Below are positions 19,583-27,860 of a stretch of 64,000 nucleotides of DNA, in pieces. The notes below the pieces were generated by a model. The model did not search any database. It was not told the DNA's origin and saw only the letters and a list, made by a program, of their open reading frames with translations. Source of the DNA: Flavimarina sp. Hel_I_48 (lineage in GTDB: Bacteria; Bacteroidota; Bacteroidia; Flavobacteriales; Flavobacteriaceae); assembly GCF_000733945.1 (NCBI RefSeq), contig NZ_JPOL01000002.1, positions 2,667,001-2,731,000 on the forward strand, written 5' to 3'. Within the stretch, counting starts at the first letter, position 1. Each line of letters opens with the position of its first letter. The position numbers and the translations under genes were made by a program.

Positions 19583-19989
19583 AAGCTACAGTAAAACGAA
19601 AGGCGCACTTTAATGCAGCGCATCGTCTCTTTAAAAAAGAGTGGGATACAGAAAAAAATATGCAGGTTTTTGGAAAATGCAGCTACCCCAATTACCACGG
19701 GCATAATTATGAGCTTATCGTAGGTGTGACCGGTGAAATTGATGAAGAAACTGGCTTTGTGATCGATTTAAAAATCCTTAAGGATCTTATTGAGGAGGAA
19801 ATAGAAGAGGCCTTTGATCATAAAAATTTAAACCTGGATGTGCCAGAATTTAAAAATCTGAACCCCACGGCAGAAAATATTTCGGTGGTAATCTATAATA
19901 AACTGAAGCGCAAGCTGGATTCATCATTTGATCTGGAAATCATATTATATGAAACCCCCAGGAATTACGTTATATATACTGAAAAATAA
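19579..19989 (+). CDS. queD: 6-pyruvoyl-tetrahydropterin synthase family (6-carboxytetrahydropterin synthase)
   Basis: A 136-residue PTPS/QueD-like enzyme, likely converting dihydroneopterin triphosphate to 6-carboxytetrahydropterin on the way to queuosine. Zinc ligands appear in HFNAAHRL and YHGHNY; the catalytic Cys is in FGKCSYPNYHGH and the Glu in NPTAENISV. The C-terminal ILYETPRNYVIY is typical. No queC, queE or queF lies nearby, but tgt is at 30359, so the pathway is probably used. A pterin role other than queuosine cannot be excluded. Overlaps both neighbours by a few bases. Confidence 0.88.
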   Translation: MKATVKRKAHFNAAHRLFKKEWDTEKNMQVFGKCSYPNYHGHNYELIVGVTGEIDEETGFVIDLKILKDLIEEEIEEAFDHKNLNLDVPEFKNLNPTAENISVVIYNKLKRKLDSSFDLEIILYETPRNYVIYTEK

Positions 19990-20453
19990 TGGCACTGAAA
20001 AAAGGGGATCCCATACCGGAATTTGAGTTGAAGACTAAGGATGACGAGTGGTTTTACAGTAAAGATTTTGCTGGTAATAAACCGCTGGTTATCTATTTCT
20101 ACCCTAAAAATTTTACGCCGGGCTGCACAAAAGAAGCTTGTAGCTTTAGGGATAGTTATGAAGATTTTAAGGAACACGGTGCAGAGGTTATTGGGATCAG
20201 CAGTGATAGCGTTGCCTCACATTCCCGCTTTGCAAAAAAACATGAGCTACCTTTTATTTTTCTTGCTGATGAAAAAGGAAAGGTGCGCAGGCAGTTTGGA
20301 GTAAAATCAGAACTTTTTGGACTACTTCCCGGAAGGGAAACCTTTGTTTTTGACCACAAGGGTACGTTAATATTAAAATACAACAGTTTAAAAGCCACTA
20401 CGCATATCAAAAGGGCTTTAACTGCCATCAAACAACTACCACATGAAAACTAA
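19989..20453 (+). CDS. Peroxiredoxin of the PrxQ/BCP type
   Basis: A 154-residue thiol peroxidase. The motif FTPGCTKEAC places the peroxidatic Cys at residue 46 and a resolving Cys at 51, the atypical 2-Cys arrangement of PrxQ. FYPKNFTPGCT and VIGISSDSVASHSRFAKKHELPF match the family; no signal peptide, so cytoplasmic. Start codon overlaps the queD stop by one base (TAATG), and manA begins 11 bases before its own stop, which implies one polycistronic unit. Confidence 0.94.
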   Translation: MALKKGDPIPEFELKTKDDEWFYSKDFAGNKPLVIYFYPKNFTPGCTKEACSFRDSYEDFKEHGAEVIGISSDSVASHSRFAKKHELPFIFLADEKGKVRRQFGVKSELFGLLPGRETFVFDHKGTLILKYNSLKATTHIKRALTAIKQLPHEN

Positions 20454-21408
20454 ATTGTATCCACTTACTTTTGAACCCATTTTAAAAGAAAAAATTTGGG
20501 GTGGCCAGAAACTGAACAACCGCTTTAACAAAGGCAAAGATGCTCATGCTAAAGTAGGGGAAAGCTGGGAAATTGCAGACCTTGAAGAAGGCCAGAGTAT
20601 CGTAAAAGAAGGTGCTCTTAAGGGAAAGGAACTTACAGAGATTATAGCTGAAAACCCAGAAGCTTTGTTAGGCAAAAAAGTCGCGGAGCGCTTTGGGAAG
20701 AAATTTCCGCTTCTTATAAAATTTATCGACGCGGCAAAAGATCTATCCATACAGGTACATCCCTCTGATGCGACATCACCCACCGGTGTAGGCAAAACTG
20801 AAATGTGGTATATCATGCAGGCTGATGAAGGCGCTAAAATCACCGTGGGCTTTAAACCAGATATGAGTCGGGAGGTTTTTGAAAAACATATTGAGAACAA
20901 TACTGTTGAAGATGCGATGGATATGCATGAGGTAAATCATGGGGATTCCTTCTTTATCAATGCCGGTCGTATTCACGCCATAGGTGGCGGAGTCCTTCTC
21001 GCGGAAATTCAGCAAACTTCTGACGTTACCTACAGGGTTTACGATTATAACCGCAAAGATGACAACGGGGAGTTGCGGGAATTGCATATTGAAGAATCAA
21101 AAGATGTACTGGACTATAAGGATACAAAAGATTTTAATCTGGAATATCCACGCGCGTCTAACGAAGTACAGACCCTCAAGCACCATAAGTATTTTAAAAC
21201 CGATTGGCTGCATCTCAAGGACAAGTCGCATACCTTAGACCGCGGCGATAGCTTTACGATCATCATGGTGGTTTCTGGGACACTTAATTATAAAGTTGAT
21301 CAGCATCAAAGAAGCCTCAGTGCCGGTCAAACGTTACTCATCCCTGCAGCTTGTGATAAAATAGAACTGGAAGCTAAAGACTGTGAGCTTCTGGAAGTAT
21401 ATTTGTAA
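20443..21408 (+). CDS. manA: Mannose-6-phosphate isomerase, class I
   Basis: A 321-residue cupin-type isomerase linking fructose-6-phosphate to mannose-6-phosphate for GDP-mannose. Metal-site motifs: LSIQVHPSD, KTEMWYIM and the signature AGRIHAIGGGVLLAEIQQTS, then TYRVYDYNR. This short form (about 320 residues) is the Bacillus/Bacteroidota type. It is the last of four overlapping genes; the small gene at 21443 follows after 34 bases. Confidence 0.95.
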   Translation: MKTKLYPLTFEPILKEKIWGGQKLNNRFNKGKDAHAKVGESWEIADLEEGQSIVKEGALKGKELTEIIAENPEALLGKKVAERFGKKFPLLIKFIDAAKDLSIQVHPSDATSPTGVGKTEMWYIMQADEGAKITVGFKPDMSREVFEKHIENNTVEDAMDMHEVNHGDSFFINAGRIHAIGGGVLLAEIQQTSDVTYRVYDYNRKDDNGELRELHIEESKDVLDYKDTKDFNLEYPRASNEVQTLKHHKYFKTDWLHLKDKSHTLDRGDSFTIIMVVSGTLNYKVDQHQRSLSAGQTLLIPAACDKIELEAKDCELLEVYL

Positions 21409-21442
21409 ATTATAACGAACACTAAATTTAAAGAAAAACAGA

Positions 21443-21709
21443 ATGGCAAGCATTAAAAACCTCAAAAAGGACATAAACTACGTTTTAGGAGATATTATTG
21501 ATGAAGTATATGTATGGCAGCAGGAAAATCCCAAGGAAGATCAAACAAAAGCCGAAGCAATCATTGATGAAGCCATTGCGACCTTTGACGAACTGATTGC
21601 AAAAGTGAATGATAAATCTGTTGATAACAGAAAGAAGCACCTTAACGATGTTCAAAATGAACTAGCGGAAAAAGGCAATGCATTGATCAAAAAAGCTAAT
21701 GAATTATAG
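21443..21709 (+). CDS. Small conserved protein of unknown function
   Basis: An 88-residue, helix-rich, charged protein (KNLKKDINYVLGDIIDEVYV, then ATFDELIAKVNDK and HLNDVQNELAEKGNALI) that looks like a coiled-coil or helical bundle. No domain is recognised. It follows manA by 34 bases on the same strand and ends at a terminator, so it is probably the last gene of the idi operon. Confidence 0.75.
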   Translation: MASIKNLKKDINYVLGDIIDEVYVWQQENPKEDQTKAEAIIDEAIATFDELIAKVNDKSVDNRKKHLNDVQNELAEKGNALIKKANEL

Positions 21710-21760
21710 CATTTTTAAAACCAATTAGATAATCATCTGATTTGGTTTAAAACCCAATGA

Positions 21761-21806
21761 AAAACCCCTCAAAATGACCATTTTTGGTATGTTTTGAGGG
21801 GTTTTT
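21761..21806. terminator. Bidirectional terminator after the idi-manA operon
   Basis: AAAACCCCTCAAAA (from 21761) pairs with TTTTGAGGGGTTTT (21792-21805) around an 18-base loop that may itself pair. T tracts occur on both strands. Confidence 0.8.
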
Positions 21807-21933
21807 AGGTATTATTGTCATTGAAAAAAGAATAGGTTCTTTTAGGATCCTATTTTGTAATGACTAAAATATATATTTAAAGAAACCAGAAAGGCAGTTA
21901 TAATCGAAAAGTTTCTTTTGGCATTCCTGGGGT

Positions 21934-22700
21934 TTATTTTGTAGCACCTTCTTTGGGCGTAATTTCTTTCTTTTTAGCGACCTCTACTTCTTCTGGCTGC
22001 TTATCTGTTTTTTTGCGTTCTTTTATAAATCCTTTTAAAGTCTTACCGTATTTTGATTTGCGTATATCAGGTTCCAGCGCTTTGTAAATAGTATCCAGAT
22101 ACTTTACATTAGCATCAAAAATCTCTGATATGGCGAGATAAGGGGCAACTTCCAGATTCTTGTTGTTCATTGCAAAATTAACGGTGTAGAGGTATTTACG
22201 ACGTACAAGATCCTGCATTTTCTTGTCATAAAATATCAGCGAATCTTCGTTTTCCTGCTGCTGTGCCTCAAAATTTTTTTGATGAGATCAAGGTTCTGCC
22301 CATTGAACTTGATGATCATTTTTTGATATTCATCAAGCTTTAGCTGGTTTTCAGATCCAGTGATCGCGGCCTGTCGTTCAAAATTTTTCAAGGAGGTAGT
22401 TAGGGTCATTTCCCCGGGTTCGGCAAAAAATAAAATACGATCATCATAATCTGAACCATCCTTTTTATCAAGATTGATGTATAATACCTGCGGTTCTTTA
22501 ATTCTTGCTTCAAAGGCAAATTCTGGATCCCCATTGATCTCTACACTATCCAGTGTGATCAGCGTAGTATCATCAACCTGCTGTAAGTATAATTTTCCTT
22601 TTTTAAGTCCGCTGACGTTGCCCGTTATAAAAAAATCATTGGAGTTGTTACAACTTATGGTCGCGAGGGCCACGGCAATAAAAATCAATTTTTTGAACAT
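21934..22700 (-). pseudogene. DUF4369-type lipoprotein, interrupted by a frameshift
   Basis: The 5-prime part (22236-22700) encodes a lipoprotein signal (FIAVALATISC) and a DUF4369 domain (FFITGNVSGLKKGKLYLQQV, VLYINLDKKDG, then an EPGEMTLTTSL block). Its frame ends early at 22236. The 3-prime part (21934 to about 22270) continues the same protein in another frame. Reading one extra A at the coding-strand A7 run (22274-22280 on the plus strand) joins them as DLIKKNFEAQQQENEDSL and leads into KKMQDLVRRKYL. The original length would be about 255 residues. A sequencing error, a real mutation, or slippage on the A7 run are all possible. The C-terminal tail is Lys/Glu-rich. Confidence 0.82.
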
Positions 22701-22834
22701 GATACGTTTTTGGGTTGAGCAGCAAAGATGCCCATTTTTTACTTGAAAAGCTAAGGCAGTTTATCAATTTTTAAGCGCAAAAAAGCTTATCACCTTCAAT
22801 ACCTTTTACTTATGAAATACGGTATAAGCAGGAT

Positions 22835-24103
22835 TTAAGCATTAGAAGAGGCAATCTGCATAAGTAACGTACAGGCATACGCGCCCCAGGTGCCTACAAC
22901 ATAACCCATAACGGCAAGCAACACGCCCACCGTGGCGAGCGAAGGGTGAAAAGCAGCCGCTACCACGGGCGCAGATGCTGCTCCTCCCACATTGGCCTGA
23001 CTGCCCACCGCAAGGAAAAAGTAAGGGGCCTTGATCAGTTTAGCAACGAGAATCAGCAATCCTGCATGAATAGACATCCAGACCAGACCTATGGCCAACA
23101 GCCCGGGGTTGTCAAAAATCATGGTCAGGTTCATCTTCATTCCTATCGTCGCCACAAGGATATAGATGAATATACTACCTATTTTGCTCGCCCCGGCGCC
23201 TTCATATTGCTTCGCCGAAGTAAAAGAAAGTCCAATGCCCACTGCGGTTGCCAGGGTTATCATCCAGAAAAAAGTGCTGGTAAAGGAAGAAAGGGCCGAC
23301 TTAGGGTCACTAAAGGCCGCAAAATTATGTATTAAAAAATCCGATATTTTTTCTGAGCCCCAATGAGCAAAACCTACCGCGCCAAAAGCCAGGCCCAGCA
23401 TGATCATTAAGTCACTTAAAGTAGGGATTCTGTTGACCTTTTCCGCATAAGCGGAAACCCTGTTTTTAAGTTCGGTTATTGCCGTGGCGTCTGCCTTGAG
23501 CCAGCGATCTATTTGTTCTGTCTTCCCAATTCCCATCAGGATAATGGCCATCCATAAATTAGCAACCACAATGTCCACAAAGACCATCCCGCCATATTTC
23601 TCAGGATTGAACTGAAAGATCTCAAGCATTGCCGCCTGGTTTGCACCGCCACCTATCCAGCTTCCGGCAAGCGTTGCGAGACCGCGCCATACGGCATCTG
23701 GCCCGGCACCACCCACTGTTTCTGGGGATACCATGGAAATCAATAGAATGGCTATAGGTCCGCCGATTATAATTCCCACTGTTCCCGTTAGAAAAATAAT
23801 TAGTGCCTTTGGTCCTAGATTGTAGATTGCTTTTAAGTCTATAGATAAGGTCATAAGTACAAGGGATGCCGGTAAAAGATAGCGGCTGGCCACAAAATAC
23901 AATTGGGAAACATCAGGGTCTATAAGGCCGGCGGTACTCATGATTGCGGGAAAAAGATAACACAAGAGCAGCGCGGGGACTACTTTATAAAATTTATGCC
24001 AAAAGCCATTTTTCTTGCTTGAAGTATAAAATATACCAGCTAATGCAAACATGATCAGCCCAAAGACAATGGCATCATTTACAATTAAAGGCTCACTTTG
24101 CAT
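22835..24103 (-). CDS. DUF819 family membrane protein
   Basis: An integral membrane protein of about 422 residues from ATG 24103 (a GTG at 24130 is the longer alternative). It has about ten to twelve predicted helices and the DUF819 (YjcL-like) blocks LAGSWIGGGANQAAMLEIF and AVGSQANVGGAASAPVVAAA, an inverted-repeat transporter-like layout related to sodium/solute carriers. Substrate unknown. It begins 60 bases after the Arc-like gene on the same strand and may share its transcript. Confidence 0.85.
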   Translation of the reverse strand: MQSEPLIVNDAIVFGLIMFALAGIFYTSSKKNGFWHKFYKVVPALLLCYLFPAIMSTAGLIDPDVSQLYFVASRYLLPASLVLMTLSIDLKAIYNLGPKALIIFLTGTVGIIIGGPIAILLISMVSPETVGGAGPDAVWRGLATLAGSWIGGGANQAAMLEIFQFNPEKYGGMVFVDIVVANLWMAIILMGIGKTEQIDRWLKADATAITELKNRVSAYAEKVNRIPTLSDLMIMLGLAFGAVGFAHWGSEKISDFLIHNFAAFSDPKSALSSFTSTFFWMITLATAVGIGLSFTSAKQYEGAGASKIGSIFIYILVATIGMKMNLTMIFDNPGLLAIGLVWMSIHAGLLILVAKLIKAPYFFLAVGSQANVGGAASAPVVAAAFHPSLATVGVLLAVMGYVVGTWGAYACTLLMQIASSNA

Positions 24104-24163
24104 AACGTAAATTTTTGGGGAAAATAGCACATTAATTACTAGGAGGAAAAATAAGGGAGGAGT

Positions 24164-24343
24164 TTACGATTTTTCATCTTTGTCGCCCATAGAAGTGGGA
24201 AGGCGTTTTTGAGCTTTCAGGGATTCGTTCAGTAAATATTCTATCTGGCCATTAGTGCTCCTAAATTCATCAGAAGCCCATTTTTCAATAGCTTTTAAAA
24301 TATCTTCGTTAATACGTAGCGCGAAAGCTTTTTTCTTTGCCAT
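24164..24343 (-). CDS. Arc-type ribbon-helix-helix DNA-binding protein
   Basis: A 59-residue protein starting MAKKKAFALRINEDILKAIE. The first 13 residues form the DNA-contacting beta strand (KKKAFALRI), followed by two helices (DILKAIEKWASDEF and STNGQIEYLLNESLKA), the RHH fold of Arc/CopG. The C-terminal tail is charged. It lies downstream of the SPFH cassette on the same strand, separated by 326 bases from the PH-like gene, and 60 bases upstream of the DUF819 gene. A natural candidate to bind the repeats at 26210-26238 (inference). Confidence 0.88.
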   Translation of the reverse strand: MAKKKAFALRINEDILKAIEKWASDEFRSTNGQIEYLLNESLKAQKRLPTSMGDKDEKS

Positions 24344-24669
24344 TGTTATTCTTTAATCAACCAGTAGCTCGTAGCACCAGATTTTCTTACTATAAATTTC
24401 AAATGTTTTTTAAAGCGGAATTATAGGGTTTTTCTGCAATGTATTATTCCGAAGCTTTAAAATATGAGATTGCTTCAAAGTGTGCATAGAGATAAAGGAT
24501 GGAGCTTTTTATCTATTTTAAACTTAAATTGAATAGATGAAGCCACGGCTGCTAAGGTGGTGCCTTGCTGTTCATTTCCCGAAATTGGAAAAGCGAATTA
24601 ATACTATGATTTCACCCTGATATTTTCTGAAGAAAACAATTTCAGGATACTTTCATATCTAGTGATTTC
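24344..24669. other. Gene-poor stretch, 326 bases
   Basis: No open frame with coding character was found on either strand. It probably holds the promoter of the minus-strand Arc-like gene. No clear terminator or known RNA was seen. Confidence 0.4.
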
Positions 24670-25170
24670 CTACTTTATCGCTCCGTTATTAACGTATGTT
24701 TTAAGCACAGCTTCTGCTTCATTGGGACGTTGTGTGCCCAATAAGAGTTGGCGCCCATTTTTATATACGATTTGAATTCCCATATTGCCCTTTACGTTGA
24801 GGGCGCGTTTTTTTCTAAGTCCTATACGATATCCCCAGCCGCCATATTCTAAAATTGGGTTGTATTTGCGCACAGAGACAGATCGTATTTTATCCCAGGT
24901 GCGAAGCCGCGCTTTTCTGTGAAAAGGTAGGTAGCGATAGGATATGCCCTGTTCATCAATACGTGTTTCCAATTTGAATAGAAACCAAAAGGTTAAAAAT
25001 AGCGCAACAATCAAAAGCATGCTGGTCACAACACTGGTGATTTCTGATCTCGATTGAATGATCGCATCATATTCAAACACTAAGGGGCTCGCGGCAACAG
25101 CAAGGGCTGCAATAAGTAAAATGCGCAGCCACCACTGGTCAAAACGTTGAACTTCTTTAAATACTTTCAT
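24670..25170 (-). CDS. Two-helix membrane protein with a PH-like domain
   Basis: A 166-residue protein. Two transmembrane helices (about residues 15-32, LRILLIAALAVAASPLVF, and 46-66, VVTSMLLIVALFLTFWFLF) are followed by a cytoplasmic beta-rich domain. That domain has ISYRYLPFHRKARLRTWDKI, SVSVRKYNPILEYGGWGYRI and IQIVYKNGRQLLLGTQRP, the pattern of bacterial PH-like membrane proteins. Start is 5 bases beyond the DUF4177 stop, so it is in one operon with the SPFH gene. Function unknown. Confidence 0.78.
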   Translation of the reverse strand: MKVFKEVQRFDQWWLRILLIAALAVAASPLVFEYDAIIQSRSEITSVVTSMLLIVALFLTFWFLFKLETRIDEQGISYRYLPFHRKARLRTWDKIRSVSVRKYNPILEYGGWGYRIGLRKKRALNVKGNMGIQIVYKNGRQLLLGTQRPNEAEAVLKTYVNNGAIK

Positions 25171-25175
25171 TAATA

Positions 25176-25331
25176 TTATCTGTTTTTCTCACGTTCAAGG
25201 ATAATCTGATAATTATCCAATATTGTTATTACCTGCCAACCTTCTATCGCAAATTTATTGAGAAAATCCTGTAGTTTCTGATCATTGTTCGTTAAACTGC
25301 TCTTATATGTTTTAACCTTGTATTCTTTCAT
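25176..25331 (-). CDS. DUF4177-like small protein
   Basis: A 51-residue protein, MKEYKVKTYKSSLTNND and then LQDFLNKFAIEGWQVITIL and IILERE. The W at the start of the last strand and the final E-R-E match DUF4177 (YxxxxGWE-type) proteins. Its start codon is 4 bases from the SPFH stop and its stop is 5 bases from the next start, so it is tightly embedded between the SPFH and PH-like genes. No function is known for the family. Confidence 0.85.
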   Translation of the reverse strand: MKEYKVKTYKSSLTNNDQKLQDFLNKFAIEGWQVITILDNYQIILEREKNR

Positions 25332-25334
25332 CTT

Positions 25335-26195
25335 CTAATGATGTAAAGTTCCTGCATTTACGACTGGTGATGCATCTTTATCACCACACAATATAACCAT
25401 TAAATTGCTCACCATGGCTGCGCGTCGCTCTTCATCTAAATTTACGATATTTTTCTTGCCCAGTTCATTGAGCGCCATTTCTACCATGCCCACGGCACCT
25501 TCAACGATTTTATGCCTGGCGGCAACAATAGCGGTAGCTTGTTGCCTTTTAAGCATCGCACTTGCGATTTCCTGTGCGTAGGCCAGATAGCCAATTCTGG
25601 ATTCTAAAACCTGTATGCCGGCAATTGCCAGGCGCTCTTCAAGTTCTTTTTCTAAGGCATCACTTACCTCGTTCATGCTGGAGCGTAAGGTAATATCTTC
25701 ATCCAGGCCTTCATCTGCAAAATTATCATAAGGGTACATACTGGCCAGTTTACGTACCGCGGCATCAGTCTGTACGCGCACAAAATTTTCATAATTGTCA
25801 ACTTCAAAGGCAGCCTTGTAAGTATCCTTCACCCGCCACACTAAAATGGTACTTATCATCACGGGGTTTCCCAGTTTGTCGTTAACCTTTAAACGCTCGC
25901 TGTCAAAATTACTTGCACGAAGCGATATTTTTTTCTTTGTAAAAAATGGATTTACCCAATAAAGGCCATTGGCCTTGATAGTGCCTTTGTATTTTCCGAA
26001 GAGTAGAAGTACCCGGGATTCGTTAGGGTTAACCATGACAAGGCCAAAAAGCAATGCAAACACTATAAAAGTAACAATACCTATTAGGCCGTTATCAAAA
26101 TAGAATATTCCTGTGATAGAGGCTGCGATTACCAGGATTAATATAGCAAGTAGTATAGAGCCATTAGCGGGTAAAACGGTTTTTTCTTTGAACAT
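25335..26195 (-). CDS. SPFH/Band 7 domain membrane protein
   Basis: A 286-residue stomatin/prohibitin-like protein. Two N-terminal hydrophobic segments (about residues 13-30 and 37-55) anchor it; the SPFH domain begins at NPNESRVLLLFGKYKGTI and includes GLYWVNPFF, MISTILVWRVKDTYKAAF and VRVQTDAAVRKLASMYPYDN. A helical region (ALEKELEERLAIAGI to RRAAMVSNLMVIL) would oligomerise. SPFH proteins form large membrane rings in other organisms. First gene of a tight cassette with a DUF4177 protein and a PH-like membrane protein. Confidence 0.93.
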   Translation of the reverse strand: MFKEKTVLPANGSILLAILILVIAASITGIFYFDNGLIGIVTFIVFALLFGLVMVNPNESRVLLLFGKYKGTIKANGLYWVNPFFTKKKISLRASNFDSERLKVNDKLGNPVMISTILVWRVKDTYKAAFEVDNYENFVRVQTDAAVRKLASMYPYDNFADEGLDEDITLRSSMNEVSDALEKELEERLAIAGIQVLESRIGYLAYAQEIASAMLKRQQATAIVAARHKIVEGAVGMVEMALNELGKKNIVNLDEERRAAMVSNLMVILCGDKDASPVVNAGTLHH

Positions 26196-26209
26196 TTTTT
26201 TAAATTTTA

Positions 26210-26238
26210 ATGATATTATATTGATATCATAAAGATAT
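26210..26238 (-). promoter_or_regulatory. Candidate operator upstream of the SPFH gene
   Basis: ATGATAT (26210-26216) and ATATCAT (26224-26230) form a perfect 7-base inverted repeat. GATAT also occurs as three direct copies starting at 26212, 26223 and 26234, exactly 11 bases apart. The site begins 15 bases before the SPFH start codon and overlaps a -7-like TATCTTTA on the minus strand. RHH proteins often bind such phased arrays. Binding by the nearby Arc-like protein is inferred. Confidence 0.5.
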
Positions 26239-26420
26239 ATAATTTTTTAGTATCCCACTTATTAATAATCTTGTATAATTTTGATTTCCGTATAAAATGC
26301 CTAAAATCGGCTGATAATGAGCAATAAATAGCGGGTTTTACTCCATTTTGAAGCATTTTTTAAACTGACATAACCTACCTGAAAGCAGATTTGATTAGTT
26401 TTACAAAAAATCAAGCAGCT

Positions 26421-27206
26421 ATGACGCGTCTTCTTTTAGTGCTATTGAGTGTACTTCTAACTACTGTAACGGCGACTGCCAGAACGGTTGATGATTGGGG
26501 GCAAAATGGACATCGAACCACAGCCGCAATAGCAGAAAAATATCTTTCTAACAGGGCAGAACGTGCTATCAAACGTTTGCTTGGCGATGAAACGCTCGTG
26601 ACCGTTTCCACTTACGGCGATGAGATCAAAAGTATTGCCGAGATGCGTAAATATAGCGCCTGGCACTATGTGAACATAATTCCGGGAAAAACCTATGCGG
26701 AAGATGCTAAAAATCCTGATGGGGATCTTGTAATGGCCATCAATACGTGTAGGGAAGTGCTTCTTTCAAAGGCTTCAACACAGCAGGATAAAATATTCAG
26801 CTTAAAAATGCTTGTTCATCTTATGGGGGATCTACACCAGCCCTTACACGTAGGGCGGGCATCTGATAAGGGGGGCAACGATCTACAGGTACGCTGGTTC
26901 AATAAGGGCACAAACTTACATTCTGTGTGGGATACCCAGATGATAGAAAGCTACGGAATGTCTTATAGCGAACTCGCAACAAATTATGGCGCTGTTGCAA
27001 AAGAGCGTTATAAAATGTATAGCCAGGGTTCACTGATGGACTGGGTTGATGAAAGTCAGCAATTGGTCGAAACAGTATATAATTCGGCGGAAAGCGGTGA
27101 TAAATTGGGATATGCCTATATGGAAGAATATAAAGATACAGTCTTTTTACAGCTTGAAAAAGGCGGAATTCGTCTTGCCGAAGTACTCAATCAAATCTTT
27201 GATTAG
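26421..27206 (+). CDS. S1/P1 family nuclease, exported
   Basis: A 261-residue zinc-dependent single-strand nuclease. ATG 26421 gives a clean signal peptide (RLLLVLLSVLLTTVTATA); an in-frame TTG at 26391 is rejected. The mature start DDWGQNGHRTT holds the Trp and His zinc ligands; further ligands are in SAWHYVN, HLMGDLHQPLHVG and NLHSVWD, the three-zinc pattern. Probably periplasmic or secreted, degrading RNA or DNA for nutrients. Single gene, convergent with alkB. Confidence 0.93.
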   Translation: MTRLLLVLLSVLLTTVTATARTVDDWGQNGHRTTAAIAEKYLSNRAERAIKRLLGDETLVTVSTYGDEIKSIAEMRKYSAWHYVNIIPGKTYAEDAKNPDGDLVMAINTCREVLLSKASTQQDKIFSLKMLVHLMGDLHQPLHVGRASDKGGNDLQVRWFNKGTNLHSVWDTQMIESYGMSYSELATNYGAVAKERYKMYSQGSLMDWVDESQQLVETVYNSAESGDKLGYAYMEEYKDTVFLQLEKGGIRLAEVLNQIFD

Positions 27207-27246
27207 AAATACAATTTAATATAAAATGCGGCTGTTTTAAGATTTT

Positions 27247-27858
27247 TCAGTCAATTTTCCGGAAGGTAAGGTTGATGCGTTCCCCTACTTGTTTTGCTGT
27301 CTTTGGTACCTGGTGTTGCCAGTGATGTTGTGTGCTACCCTTCATAAGAAGCAAACTACCCGGCTCTAAGAGGATTTTACGCGTATCTGCTTTGTTCTTT
27401 TTGTCCCTGAATTTAAAAAATCGGGGTGCTCCCAGGCTTACCGATGCAATAATAGGGTTTTTGCCCAATTCTTTCTCATCATCTGCATGCCAGCCGTTAC
27501 TGTCCTGACCGTCCCTGTATAGATTGAGCAGGCAGGTGGTAAAAACACATTTGGTCTTTTGCTCTATTTTTTGCTTTAACTCCAGGAGTGCCGTAGGAAA
27601 AAGCGCTGGGTGCATAGTTATGGAGCTATAGGTGTAGGATTTTTCATTGTCTGCAAAAAGCGCGGTTAAACGGGGTTGCGCATAGATTTTTCCAAATACT
27701 TTGATGTTATCCTGTTGCCAGTTCACTTGTTTTTTTAAATGATCAAATAATTTTTTTTGCTGATTTGGCTCAAGAAAGTCCGGGTAGTAATAGACTTCCG
27801 CTTGCGGCATATCTAGTAATTGATACCATGTATTTTCCTGATCAAAAAGTCCTTCCAT
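27247..27858 (-). CDS. alkB: AlkB-family 2-oxoglutarate/Fe(II) dioxygenase
   Basis: A 203-residue DNA-repair demethylase of the ALKBH2/3-like group that oxidatively removes 1-methyladenine and 3-methylcytosine. Fe ligands: His124 and Asp126 in NGWHADDEKELG and His182 in HHWQHQVP; Arg194 and Arg200 in RINLTFR should bind 2-oxoglutarate. The GSLLLMKGSTQHHWQH block is diagnostic. It is 2 bases downstream of the AraC-type gene, so the two are in one transcript; the regulator might respond to alkylation as Ada does, but it lacks Ada features. Confidence 0.93.
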   Translation of the reverse strand: MEGLFDQENTWYQLLDMPQAEVYYYPDFLEPNQQKKLFDHLKKQVNWQQDNIKVFGKIYAQPRLTALFADNEKSYTYSSITMHPALFPTALLELKQKIEQKTKCVFTTCLLNLYRDGQDSNGWHADDEKELGKNPIIASVSLGAPRFFKFRDKKNKADTRKILLEPGSLLLMKGSTQHHWQHQVPKTAKQVGERINLTFRKID

Positions 27859-27860
27859 AC

